The translations under genes were made by a program, and so were the position numbers. From the NCBI GenBank assembly GCA_015654535.1, contig JAATGU010000089.1, positions 1 to 42,593 on the forward strand: 42,593 nucleotides of DNA. The letters are read 5' to 3'. Of the stretch, positions 35,283 to 42,593 are shown in pieces. This stretch comes from Bacteroidales bacterium. GTDB lineage: Bacteria > Bacteroidota > Bacteroidia > Bacteroidales > Bacteroidaceae. The notes beneath the pieces are model-generated. The model did no database searches, was not told the origin of the DNA, and saw only the letters and a list, made by a program, of their open reading frames with translations. Every line of letters begins with the position of its first letter. Positions within the stretch are counted from its first letter, which is position 1.

Positions 35283-35317
35283 AAGGTCACCTTTCACGAT
35301 TGGAAGATGACCTTTTT
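35283..35317. terminator. Terminator between meaB and pfkA
   Basis: AAGGTCA (35283-35289) pairs with TGACCTT (35308-35314). The stem extends inward by five pairs after one mismatch around a 6-base loop, and a T run ends at 35317. It lies between convergent genes and may act in both directions. Confidence 0.82.
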
Positions 35318-35322
35318 AAATA

Positions 35323-36303
35323 TTATATGGAGAGTATGCGAAGCACATTCACCAGTTCCTTTTTGATCGGTTTGTTGTTTTTAATCGCTTTGGTGAAAGG
35401 TACATATACAATCTCATCATTCTCTATACCAATCATCACATTTCGTTGTCCTTCCAAAATTGCATCAATGCTAGCGGCACCTAAGCGACTGGCCAAGATG
35501 CGGTCGTGAGCAGTGGGACTTCCTCCACGTTGTACATGTCCTAATATCGTAACGCGAACATCATATTGTGGATATTCGTTCTTTACACGGTCTGCGTAAT
35601 GCATCGCACCTCCTGTAAGTTCACTTTCTGCAACAATTACAATACTACTGTTTTTAGATTTGCGGAAGCCATTTTTAATAAGCTCTTCCAATTGGTCTAC
35701 TTCAGTACTAAACTCAGGAATAATTGCCGCTTCAGCTCCGGAAGCGATAGCACCATTCAGAGCAAGAAATCCTGCGTCACGTCCCATTACCTCTATAAAA
35801 AATAATCTTTCATGAGAAGTCGCTGTATCTCTGATTTTATCTACAGCATCAAGAATCGTATTCAAAGCAGTATCATAACCAATCGTGGTATCTGTTCCGA
35901 ATAGGTCATTATCTATTGTTCCTGGAAGTCCGATGCAGGGGATGTCATATTCTTGTGCAAAGATACGTGCTCCTGTTAATGAACCGTCTCCACCAATCAC
36001 AACTAAAGCATCAATACCTTCCTTAATTAGTGTGTCATAAGCAATTTTTCTTCCTTCAGGTGTCATAAATTCTTGGCAGCGAGCAGTCTTAAGGATTGTT
36101 CCTCCTAATTGAATAATATTACTAACGTTCTGACTCTTGAATTCTTGAATTTCACCTGTTATTAAACCTTTGTATCCGCGGTAGATTCCTTTAACTTGTA
36201 GCCCGTTATAAATAGCAGCGCGCGTTACCGCCCGAATTGCTGCGTTCATGCCGGGAGCATCACCTCCGGAAGTTAAAATTCCAATACATTTTACCGTACT
36301 CAT
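35323..36303 (-). CDS. pfkA: ATP-dependent 6-phosphofructokinase
   Basis: Phosphorylates fructose 6-phosphate to the 1,6-bisphosphate, the committed step of glycolysis. The 326-residue protein shows the ATP site [10 protein letters not shown] (11-20), the GGDGSLTGA motif where Gly after GGD supports ATP rather than pyrophosphate use, the catalytic [14 protein letters not shown], and the substrate motifs [12 protein letters not shown] and [15 protein letters not shown]. Length is right for bacterial PfkA. It is 114 bp downstream of ispH and has its own -7 box at 36337-36330. Confidence 0.95.
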   Translation of the reverse strand: MSTVKCIGILTSGGDAPGMNAAIRAVTRAAIYNGLQVKGIYRGYKGLITGEIQEFKSQNVSNIIQLGGTILKTARCQEFMTPEGRKIAYDTLIKEGIDALVVIGGDGSLTGARIFAQEYDIPCIGLPGTIDNDLFGTDTTIGYDTALNTILDAVDKIRDTATSHERLFFIEVMGRDAGFLALNGAIASGAEAAIIPEFSTEVDQLEELIKNGFRKSKNSSIVIVAESELTGGAMHYADRVKNEYPQYDVRVTILGHVQRGGSPTAHDRILASRLGAASIDAILEGQRNVMIGIENDEIVYVPFTKAIKNNKPIKKELVNVLRILSI

Positions 36304-36329
36304 ACCTTTTTTGTTTTAGATTGACGATG

Positions 36330-36337
36330 CAAAGTTA
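36330..36337 (-). promoter_or_regulatory. Putative -7 box for pfkA
   Basis: On the minus strand TAACTTTG matches TAnnTTTG, 27 bp before the pfkA ATG. Confidence 0.5.
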
Positions 36338-36417
36338 AGAAAATCTGTGAGTAATTAGTTTCGTTTTGCTTTAATCTAAAGGGTAATCATATAAATAAAG
36401 TTAATGAATAATAGCTT

Positions 36418-37290
36418 TTATGAATTGTTAATAATATTATTAATATGTGTTTGCACCTCCTCCATTAACCATTTAGGAGTGGAGGTAGCTCCACAGATGC
36501 CGATAGATTTTACTCCTTCTAATAATCCGGAATTAATCTCATTAGGACTGTCAATAAGGTGAGAGTTCGGGTTCACTTTGCGACATTCATTAAACAAAAC
36601 TTTCCCATTAGAGCTTTTTTTACCACTGACAAAAAAGATCAGATCATGTGAAGCGGCAAATTTATGAATGTGAGGCATGCGATTGGCTACTTGCCGACAA
36701 ATGGTATCGTAAAATTCAAATGAAGCTTCGGGGGAGATGTGTTCCTTTATATATTCCACTATTTCCTGAAACTCATCCAATGACTTTGTTGTCTGAGAAT
36801 AGAGGCGAATACTCTTACTGAAATCCAATTGCTTAACTTCTTCCAATTTCTCTACTACAATAGCTTTTCCGGAAGTCTGGCCTACTAGTCCTAAAACCTC
36901 GGCATGTCCATTCTTTCCATAAATTATAATTTGCTTGTCAGTACTTTGTTGCGTACCATATTGCTGTTTGATTCGTTGCTGCAATTTTAATACCACAGGA
37001 CAAGTTGCATCAATGATCTCAATATTATTCTTCTTAGCGATAGCATACGTTTCGGGAGGTTCTCCGTGAGCTCTCAATAAAACCTTGGTGTTATGGAGTT
37101 TTTGAAAGTCTTCATGATTTATGGTGATTAACCCCATTTCCTTTAGGCGCTCCACTTCCTTACTATTGTGCACAATATCACCCAAACAATAAAGAGTTTC
37201 TCCTTTTTTCAGTTCCTCTTCTGCCTTTTTTATTGCAGTGACTACTCCGAAACAAAAGCCGGAGCTTTCATCAATTTCTACCCGGATCAT
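36418..37290 (-). CDS. ispH: 4-hydroxy-3-methylbut-2-enyl diphosphate reductase IspH
   Basis: Last step of the MEP isoprenoid pathway, giving IPP and DMAPP with an iron-sulfur cluster. The 290-residue protein has the three cluster cysteines in GFCFGV (Cys13), DATCPVV and GICGATSTP. It also has the conserved LRAHGEPPE, QTTKSLDEFQ and FFVSGKKSSN. It is one base downstream of cmk, in the operon porQ-cmk-ispH. Polyprenyl synthase at 39957 uses the products. Confidence 0.95.
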   Translation of the reverse strand: MIRVEIDESSGFCFGVVTAIKKAEEELKKGETLYCLGDIVHNSKEVERLKEMGLITINHEDFQKLHNTKVLLRAHGEPPETYAIAKKNNIEIIDATCPVVLKLQQRIKQQYGTQQSTDKQIIIYGKNGHAEVLGLVGQTSGKAIVVEKLEEVKQLDFSKSIRLYSQTTKSLDEFQEIVEYIKEHISPEASFEFYDTICRQVANRMPHIHKFAASHDLIFFVSGKKSSNGKVLFNECRKVNPNSHLIDSPNEINSGLLEGVKSIGICGATSTPKWLMEEVQTHINNIINNS

Positions 37291-37291
37291 T

Positions 37292-37987
37292 TTATTTCAA
37301 TTTTTGAATAACCGTTTCAAATTGTTTCATTAACCATTCTTTTTGCTCAGCAATGGTTAGTAGACTATTGTCCAATAAGAGTGCATCAGAGGCTCTTTTC
37401 AATGGGCTCACCTCTCTATGTTGATCGATATAATCACGTTCCTTCACATTATTCAGTATCCTTTCAAAATCAATGTTTTGTCCTTTAGCTTTTAATTCAT
37501 CATAGCGTCTTAGCGCCCGAATCTCAGCCGAGGCGGTAACATATATTTTTAATTCAGCTTTAGGAAAAACAGTTGTGCCAATATCTCGTCCATCCATTAC
37601 AATTCCTTTTTCCTTACCCATAGCCTGTTGCAAAGCAACCATTGCTGTTCGGACAAAACCTAATGCACTTACCGGGCTTACCTTTGAAGATACTTCCATT
37701 GAACGGATTTGTTCTTCCACATTTTCTCCATTCAGATATGTATTGGGGCGTTGCGTCTTTTCATCTATCTTGAAGGTTATGTGAATATCCTTGATGTGAC
37801 GTTCCAGCCCGGAGATATTTATTTCATTATCCAAAAAGAGTTTATTCTGAATGCAGTAAAGAGTAACGGCACGATACATTGCGCCACTGTCAATATAGAT
37901 ATAGCCAATTTCTTTAGCAAGATCTTTTGCCATTGTGCTTTTTCCACAAGAGGAAAATCCATCAATCGCTATAATTATTTTTTTCAT
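37292..37987 (-). CDS. cmk: (d)CMP kinase
   Basis: Phosphorylates CMP and dCMP to the diphosphates in pyrimidine salvage. The 231-residue protein has the P-loop [15 protein letters not shown], the conserved [14 protein letters not shown] that binds [13 protein letters not shown], and the lid region [14 protein letters not shown] followed by [16 protein letters not shown]. Length matches. The porQ-cmk-ispH order is common in Bacteroidetes; spacing is 16 bp from porQ and 1 bp to ispH. Confidence 0.95.
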   Translation of the reverse strand: MKKIIIAIDGFSSCGKSTMAKDLAKEIGYIYIDSGAMYRAVTLYCIQNKLFLDNEINISGLERHIKDIHITFKIDEKTQRPNTYLNGENVEEQIRSMEVSSKVSPVSALGFVRTAMVALQQAMGKEKGIVMDGRDIGTTVFPKAELKIYVTASAEIRALRRYDELKAKGQNIDFERILNNVKERDYIDQHREVSPLKRASDALLLDNSLLTIAEQKEWLMKQFETVIQKLK

Positions 37988-38003
37988 TTATTTGTTCTGT
38001 AGT

Positions 38004-38981
38004 TTATAATGTCATTGCAAAATTAAAAAAGAGCGAAGAACTGGAAGGATGGTATTTTGCATAAGAAGTTCCAATCTTTAATCGTTTGATTTGGACCCCA
38101 GCTCCTAAACCTATTCCCGACCATCCGCTCGATCCGTTTACTTTCATATCACTTGCCCGCTTACAATTGTATCCCAATGAAATGTAAGTCGTTTCACTTG
38201 GCAGAAAATCAATCCCAAGGATGAAATGATTTAGGAAAACTTTGCTAAACTTATCCTTATTCTCTGTATCTGAGGTAGTAGATGAAGTATCCCAATTTGT
38301 TAAGTCATGCATCGTAACCGATAAACGAAATGGTGCATGGGAAAGTTTCCTACTTATCCCTACTAATAAATTAACTGGTAACTTTTCCCGTATTTCATCA
38401 AATGTTTTTATTTGTCCACCCAAATTCCGAACGACAATGGAAGCTGATAAATCAGAATCACCACTATAATAGTTTAGTCCTAAATCCACACCAACAGCGA
38501 ATGATGAATATTTTTCGTAAGTGGAATAAATCATTTTTGTAGTTATTCCACCGCTCCAATAATCAGTTAAATTATAGGAATATATTCCTGTAAAAGCCAT
38601 ATCTTTTGCCGAAAAAGTCTCTTGCTCAATATCTTCGGAAGTACTTCCTTTGAAGTCTCCATAATTTACATATTGCGCGGTAACGGCCCAAGTAGACCGC
38701 TCGCCCAAAGTGCGGGAGAAAGCGGCACTTCCTACCCCAACACCATCAATATAGTTCATGTAATTGAAATTCAAAGTCTTATTGGCTACACTAGAAAGTA
38801 ATGCCGGATTGTGAATAGCCATTGTGATATCATCTTCAATAATTGATATGTTATCTCCACCCAGTGCTGCGGCATGGGAAGAGAAGGGTAACTCCAGAAA
38901 CTTAAATACACTTTCTCCACTTTGAGCTTGTGAGGCTAAAGTAAAGAAAAGTGAGAGCGTAATTAGAAGAAGTTTTTTCAT
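38004..38981 (-). CDS. porQ: PorQ-like outer-membrane protein (type IX secretion)
   Basis: A 325-residue predicted outer-membrane beta-barrel related to PorV/FadL. The signal peptide (MKKLLLITLSLFFTLASQAQS) precedes FLELPFSSHAAALGGDN, the PorQ hallmark, and AIHNPALLSS. Amphipathic strands run to the end, which finishes with Phe-rich LFFNFAMTL. In Porphyromonas PorQ is part of the type IX secretion attachment complex. No other Por gene is in this window, and many Bacteroides have porQ without a full system, so the role here is open. I chose the ATG at 38981 over the TTG one codon upstream. It is the first gene of the porQ-cmk-ispH operon. Confidence 0.85.
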   Translation of the reverse strand: MKKLLLITLSLFFTLASQAQSGESVFKFLELPFSSHAAALGGDNISIIEDDITMAIHNPALLSSVANKTLNFNYMNYIDGVGVGSAAFSRTLGERSTWAVTAQYVNYGDFKGSTSEDIEQETFSAKDMAFTGIYSYNLTDYWSGGITTKMIYSTYEKYSSFAVGVDLGLNYYSGDSDLSASIVVRNLGGQIKTFDEIREKLPVNLLVGISRKLSHAPFRLSVTMHDLTNWDTSSTTSDTENKDKFSKVFLNHFILGIDFLPSETTYISLGYNCKRASDMKVNGSSGWSGIGLGAGVQIKRLKIGTSYAKYHPSSSSLFFNFAMTL

Positions 38982-39001
38982 CAATTTTTATAAATTGGTG
39001 C

Positions 39002-39009
39002 CAAATATA
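39002..39009 (-). promoter_or_regulatory. Putative -7 box for porQ-cmk-ispH
   Basis: On the minus strand TATATTTG matches TAnnTTTG, 21 bp before the porQ ATG, implying a very short leader. Confidence 0.5.
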
Positions 39010-39190
39010 CATTATTTTTAAGAATGGGGCGTTAAATCACAAGGGAATATTCGGTCACTCTTTTTTCTTTTTATCTTAATAACGTAAAAAGAACTGTTTT
39101 AGGGTGTGAGAAGAATTAAAAAAAACAAAAAAGAAATGCTGTGCTCAGAAAAAGTACAGGCAACGGAACCTTCTTTTTAAAAATAAATGC

Positions 39191-39198
39191 TACTTTTG
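39191..39198 (+). promoter_or_regulatory. Putative -7 box for tonB
   Basis: TACTTTTG matches TAnnTTTG, 36 bp before the tonB ATG. No clear -33 is visible. Confidence 0.45.
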
Positions 39199-39233
39199 TC
39201 CAAGTGAGAAGTTGATAAGCTAGAGATATTTGT

Positions 39234-39926
39234 ATGGAAGAGAAGAAATTGCCTAAAGTAGATTTAGAAAAAAAGAGACCTCTTGGTCTGCTGACAGGTC
39301 TTGTTATAGCTTTGATTCTTCTATTTGTAGCTCTTCAATGGAGAATCCCGAAGGTAACAGTCGATCAGAGAACGAATAGTGTCGCAGTGAAAGAAGAAAT
39401 GATTCCTATTACTGTGCAGCAGGAGAAGACTGCACCTTTGAAATCTAAAAATGGAGAAGCAACGCTTCCTTTACCGAAAACAAATAATTATGCTCAGGTT
39501 GAGGAAATGGATAATCCTTATACAGAAGAATCTCATACGGTAATTATTAGTAGCCATTATTCGGTTCAATACTCACAAATTGAAGAACCACCAAAGGAAG
39601 AATCTACTCAAGTGACCGGAGTGTCAGAATATTTACCCGAATTTCCCGGGGGGCAATCTGCGTTACTTGCTTTTTTAAGGAGAAATATCCGCTACCCGGC
39701 TGCCGCACAGGAGAATGGTGTTCAGGGGAGAGTGATTGTTCAGTTTGTAGTCAATAGAGACGGAACGGTTACCGATCCGGTTGTATTACGCAGTGTCTGT
39801 TCTGTGCTGGACAGAGAGGCGGTACGAGTAGTCTCCTCTATGCCAAGATGGCGACCGGGAATGCAAGGTGGTAGATCGATAAGAACCACTTATACCATTC
39901 CGGTTACTTTTAAATTAAAATATTAA
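39234..39926 (+). CDS. Energy transducer TonB
   Basis: Couples the inner-membrane proton gradient, through ExbB/ExbD, to outer-membrane receptors. The 230-residue protein has a short basic cytoplasmic N-terminus, one TM helix (about 16-34, LGLLTGLVIALILLFVALQW) and a periplasmic linker. The C-terminal TonB domain contains YLPEFPGGQSALLAFLRRNI, then RYPAAAQENGVQGRVIVQF, VNRDGTVTDPVV and MPRWRPGMQGG. The EFPGG element is characteristic of Bacteroidetes TonB proteins. Bacteroides have many tonB paralogues, so no receptor can be assigned. It is 30 bp upstream of polyprenyl synthase. Confidence 0.93.
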   Translation: MEEKKLPKVDLEKKRPLGLLTGLVIALILLFVALQWRIPKVTVDQRTNSVAVKEEMIPITVQQEKTAPLKSKNGEATLPLPKTNNYAQVEEMDNPYTEESHTVIISSHYSVQYSQIEEPPKEESTQVTGVSEYLPEFPGGQSALLAFLRRNIRYPAAAQENGVQGRVIVQFVVNRDGTVTDPVVLRSVCSVLDREAVRVVSSMPRWRPGMQGGRSIRTTYTIPVTFKLKY

Positions 39927-39956
39927 TAAGGAACAGTTTTATTAAATCAAAAATAA

Positions 39957-40931
39957 ATGTATACATCCCCTCAGTTACTTGAACAGATAAATAATTATAT
40001 TTCAGCATTATCATATACGCACTCTCCCCAAAGTCTCTATGCCCCGGTAGATTATGTTCTTTCCTTAGGTGGAAAGCGTGTTCGCCCTGTTTTAATGCTA
40101 ATGGCTTACAATCTATATAAAGAAAATGTAGCAGAAGTACTTTTACCTGCCATAGGGTTGGAAACTTATCATAACTTTACATTGCTTCATGATGACCTTA
40201 TGGACAAAGCAGACATGCGAAGAGGTAAACCAACGGTGCATAAAGTATGGGATGATAATACTGCCATTCTTTCCGGTGATGCTATGTTAGTATTGGCTTA
40301 TCGCTTTATTTCTGATTGCTCTCCTGTTTATTTAAAGGAAGTACTGGATACATTTACCCAGGCGGCACTCGAGGTTTGCGAAGGACAGCAGTTTGATATG
40401 GATTTTGAACAGCGGAACAATGTAACAGAGCAGGAATATATAGATATGATCCGCTTAAAGACTTCCGTATTGCTTGCCGCAGGTCTTAAAATGGGAGCTA
40501 TACTTGGAGATGCTTCTGCGGAAGATACTCAATATTTATATGATTTTGGTGTACATATTGGCATTGCTTTTCAGTTGAAAGATGATTTGCTGGATGTATA
40601 TGGCGATCCGAGTGTTTTTGGAAAAAACCTTGGGGGAGATATTCTTTCCAATAAAAAAACATATTTGCTTATAAAAGCTTTGGAAAATGCTGATGAAAAA
40701 CAAGCGACTGAGCTTACCAGTTGGTTGGAAAAAGAAGACTTTGATCCGCAAGAGAAGATAAAAGCGGTAACAGAACTTTATAACCAGATTGGTGTGAGGC
40801 TTGTTTGTGAAAGTAAGATGAGAGAATTTTATACCAAAGGACTGGAAAATCTTTCTTTGATCAGTGTTGCTGAAGAGAACAAGAGAGAACTGAGAGCTTT
40901 GGCAGAACATTTAATGTACAGAGAAATGTAA
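39957..40931 (+). CDS. Polyprenyl (isoprenyl) diphosphate synthase
   Basis: Condenses IPP onto allylic diphosphates to build isoprenoids for carrier lipids and quinones. The 324-residue trans-prenyltransferase has the first Asp-rich motif DDLMD (79-83), RRGKPTVH, and the second motif DDLLD (209-213, FQLKDDLLD). GGKRVRP (38-44) binds IPP. Phe at the fifth position before the first motif (F74) suggests a short product such as FPP or GGPP, but the paralogue cannot be fixed by eye. It probably belongs to a transcript with tonB, the 40957 gene and tatD. Confidence 0.92.
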   Translation: MYTSPQLLEQINNYISALSYTHSPQSLYAPVDYVLSLGGKRVRPVLMLMAYNLYKENVAEVLLPAIGLETYHNFTLLHDDLMDKADMRRGKPTVHKVWDDNTAILSGDAMLVLAYRFISDCSPVYLKEVLDTFTQAALEVCEGQQFDMDFEQRNNVTEQEYIDMIRLKTSVLLAAGLKMGAILGDASAEDTQYLYDFGVHIGIAFQLKDDLLDVYGDPSVFGKNLGGDILSNKKTYLLIKALENADEKQATELTSWLEKEDFDPQEKIKAVTELYNQIGVRLVCESKMREFYTKGLENLSLISVAEENKRELRALAEHLMYREM

Positions 40932-40956
40932 ACAGAACCTTTTTAATTCCTTTAAT

Positions 40957-41667
40957 ATGCCTTACCGACGATTGCCAAACACAGATCAAGCACGTATCAG
41001 AGCTTTGAAAAAAGCGGTTGAAAAGGGAGAATTGTATAATGTTCACGATCAGGTTATTTCTCAGAAGACCTTAAACGAGGCAAGGAAATTCTTGACGGCT
41101 TTTGAACAGGCACATAATCAGTATAAACAATGTTTAAGTCATCAGGTAACTTCCAGTCATAAGTTTCAGGAATGCATAAAAATGGCAAGACTTTACATTT
41201 CTCATTTTATCCAGGTACTTAATTTGGCAGTTATCCGGTTAGAGATAAAGAATGGAGCTAAAATTCTTTATGGATTGGACGCAACTGATAATACGGTGCC
41301 GGATTTAACCAGCGAATCCTTGATACTGGAATGGGGAAATAAAATTATTAATGGAGAAAGAGAAAGAATTCAGCGTGGAGGCGCTCCTATTTATAATCCA
41401 ACTATTGCCAAAGTGAGTGTGCATTATGAGATTTTTCGCGAAGGGTATGAACAGCAAAAGAATCTTCAGCTGCTCACCGTCCGAAGTCTGGAATCAGTGG
41501 CTGCTTTACGTCAGAAAACAGACGGGATTATACTGGACATATGGAATCAAGTAGAAAAGTATTTTGAAAAACTTTCTGGTGTAGAAAGGCTTACCGAATG
41601 TCGGAACTATGGTTTGATCTATTATTACCGAACAAGCGAAAAGAAACCGCAAGAACTATTAAAATGA
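40957..41667 (+). CDS. Conserved hypothetical protein
   Basis: I do not recognise a named family with certainty. The 236-residue protein has no signal peptide or TM helix and is largely helical. It has a basic N-terminus (MPYRRLPNTDQARIRALKKA), a central stretch of helices (ARKFLTAFEQAHNQYKQCL, FIQVLNLAVIRLEIKNGA) and a C-terminal coiled region (LDIWNQVEKYFEKLSG) ending RNYGLIYYYR. It looks like a four-helix bundle; a DNA-binding or structural role is possible but unsupported. It starts 25 bp after polyprenyl synthase, and its TGA stop overlaps the tatD ATG (ATGA), so it is coupled to tatD. Confidence 0.75.
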   Translation: MPYRRLPNTDQARIRALKKAVEKGELYNVHDQVISQKTLNEARKFLTAFEQAHNQYKQCLSHQVTSSHKFQECIKMARLYISHFIQVLNLAVIRLEIKNGAKILYGLDATDNTVPDLTSESLILEWGNKIINGERERIQRGGAPIYNPTIAKVSVHYEIFREGYEQQKNLQLLTVRSLESVAALRQKTDGIILDIWNQVEKYFEKLSGVERLTECRNYGLIYYYRTSEKKPQELLK

Positions 41668-42434
41668 ATTTTATTGATACGCATTCCCATCTTTTCCTGG
41701 AGGAGTTTACTGATGACCTCCCGCTTGTAATACAACGGGCAAAGGCTGTCGGTGTTAGTCGCATCTATATGCCCAATATAGATTGCTCCACCATTCAGCC
41801 AATGTTGAATACTGTCGTCAAGTATCCCGGCTATTGCTTTCCGATGATTGGTCTTCATCCCACTTCCGTGAATGCCGGTTTTCATAAAGAACTGAGCGTG
41901 ATGCGTGAAATGCTGGAACAGCCTCATTCTTTTGTTGCAATAGGAGAGGTAGGGATGGATTTATATTGGGATCAGACTTTTCTCAGAGAACAGATGGAAG
42001 CCTTTGAAATACAAGTCCAATGGTCGGCAGAATATAAATTGCCATTAGTGATTCATAGTCGGAATTCTTTTGATGAAGTCAATCAGGTTATTCAAAGAAA
42101 TGAAACGAAAAAGCTGAGAGGAATCTTTCACAGTTTTACTGGTACGCAGGCAGAAGCAGATAAGTTATTACAATTTGAAGGTTTTTATTTAGGGATCAAC
42201 GGAGTAGTGACTTTTAAAAAATCAATCCTTCCCGAAGTATTGAAGAGCGTTCCGCTAGAAAGACTTGTCTTGGAAACAGACTCTCCTTATCTCACTCCCG
42301 CACCCAATCGAGGAAAGAGAAATGAAAGTGCCAATGTGAAAGACACACTGTTTAAGCTAGCAGAAATCTATCAATGTTCGCCTGAAGAAATAGCTGAAAT
42401 AACCACCAAAAACGCTTTAATGATATTTAATTAG
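41664..42434 (+). CDS. tatD: TatD family metal-dependent hydrolase (3'-5' DNase)
   Basis: TIM-barrel metal-dependent nuclease acting on DNA ends, implicated in repair and quality control. The 256-residue protein has the metal ligands in FIDTHSHLF (His7, His9), IGEVGMDLYWD (Glu), LPLVIHSRN (His), GIFHSFTG (His) and LETDSPYLTP (Asp), followed by APNRGKRNES. I chose the ATG at 41664, where conserved sequence begins and which overlaps the previous stop by 4 bp; an open frame from 41598 would lie inside the upstream gene. Confidence 0.93.
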   Translation: MNFIDTHSHLFLEEFTDDLPLVIQRAKAVGVSRIYMPNIDCSTIQPMLNTVVKYPGYCFPMIGLHPTSVNAGFHKELSVMREMLEQPHSFVAIGEVGMDLYWDQTFLREQMEAFEIQVQWSAEYKLPLVIHSRNSFDEVNQVIQRNETKKLRGIFHSFTGTQAEADKLLQFEGFYLGINGVVTFKKSILPEVLKSVPLERLVLETDSPYLTPAPNRGKRNESANVKDTLFKLAEIYQCSPEEIAEITTKNALMIFN

Positions 42435-42477
42435 AAACTTTTCCTGTTCAATTAGACGATAAAAACAAAAAAAAACA

Positions 42478-42485
42478 TATCTTTG
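42478..42485 (+). promoter_or_regulatory. Putative tRNA-Ser promoter
   Basis: TATCTTTG is a perfect TAnnTTTG -7 box ending 18 bp before the tRNA, the same box and spacing as at tRNA-Gln. Confidence 0.65.
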
Positions 42486-42503
42486 CGCCCGCAATCACAC
42501 AAT

Positions 42504-42591
42504 GGAGAAGTGCTCGAGTGGTTGAAGAGGCACGCCTGGAAAGCGTGTAAACCTCTAAAGGGTTTCGCGAGTTCGAATCTCGCCTTCTCCG
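42504..42591 (+). tRNA. tRNA-Ser (anticodon GGA)
   Basis: An 88-base type II tRNA. The acceptor stem pairs GGAGAAG (42504-42510) with CTTCTCC (42584-42590), with discriminator G at 42591. The anticodon stem CACGC/GCGTG encloses CTGGAAA, with GGA at 42538-42540 reading TCC and TCT. The long variable arm (ACCTCTAAAGGGT) is typical of serine tRNA. The T arm is GCGAG-TTCGAAT-CTCGC. The window ends two bases after the discriminator (CA), consistent with no encoded CCA. Confidence 0.95.
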
Positions 42592-42593
42592 CA

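Noticed and set aside
41598..41663. Upstream start for tatD
   Set aside because: The extension lies wholly inside the preceding gene and the conserved TatD N-terminus starts at 41664.

Overview
The window looks like a chromosomal backbone segment of a Bacteroidales bacterium, most likely Bacteroides or a close relative. The basis is low-GC DNA, promoters of the Bacteroidetes type (-7 box TAnnTTTG, usually with no Shine-Dalgarno), Bacteroidetes families (NigD-like lipoprotein, PorQ, DUF3822, DUF5683, bacterial alpha-2-macroglobulin, OMP beta-barrel receptor) and tRNAs without an encoded CCA. There is no prophage, insertion sequence, CRISPR array, rRNA or secondary-metabolite cluster. Almost every gene is recognisable housekeeping or envelope machinery.

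Layout. 1-4.7 kb: tail of an outer-membrane beta-barrel protein, cardiolipin synthase, rsmD with DUF3822, and a RecD-like helicase. 4.8-7.6 kb: alaS on the minus strand, interrupted by an in-frame TGA. 7.7-14.2 kb: a MerR-type regulator, then a minus-strand block parA-parB-DUF5683-lytic transglycosylase-RSH (ppGpp) enzyme. 14.2-14.7 kb: a 487-bp intergenic region holding one copy of a paired-hairpin repeat. 14.7-17.5 kb: surE-lpxB and a NigD-like lipoprotein. 17.5-20.8 kb: rsfS-ftsH-cdsA (minus). 21.0-24.3 kb: tRNA-Gln(CTG), a DUF349 protein and rsmA, with TGAGAGATG repeats around the DUF349 gene. 24.4-26.8 kb: flippase-like membrane protein and pepD. 26.9-27.0 kb: second copy of the paired-hairpin repeat. 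27.1-35.3 kb: a giant alpha-2-macroglobulin-like protein, a DUF1573 protein and meaB. 35.3-39.0 kb: porQ-cmk-ispH and pfkA (minus). 39.2-42.6 kb: tonB, polyprenyl synthase, an unknown protein, tatD and tRNA-Ser(GGA).

Much of the content concerns the envelope: phospholipid synthesis (CdsA, Cls), lipid A (LpxB), isoprenoids for carrier lipids and quinones (IspH, polyprenyl synthase), peptidoglycan turnover, TonB-dependent transport and a periplasmic macroglobulin. The rest is translation, ribosome maturation, chromosome segregation and the stringent response.

The two strongest oddities are (1) the in-frame TGA in the essential gene alaS, exactly between the catalytic/editing part and the C-Ala domain, and (2) a dispersed element of about 110 bp seen twice (14467-14579 and 26900-27010). 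That element carries four TGTACA cores spaced exactly 22 bp apart, which form two tandem hairpins whose arms have changed in a compensatory way between the copies. I did not find a clear new multi-gene system; the paired-hairpin element is the best candidate for something undescribed.
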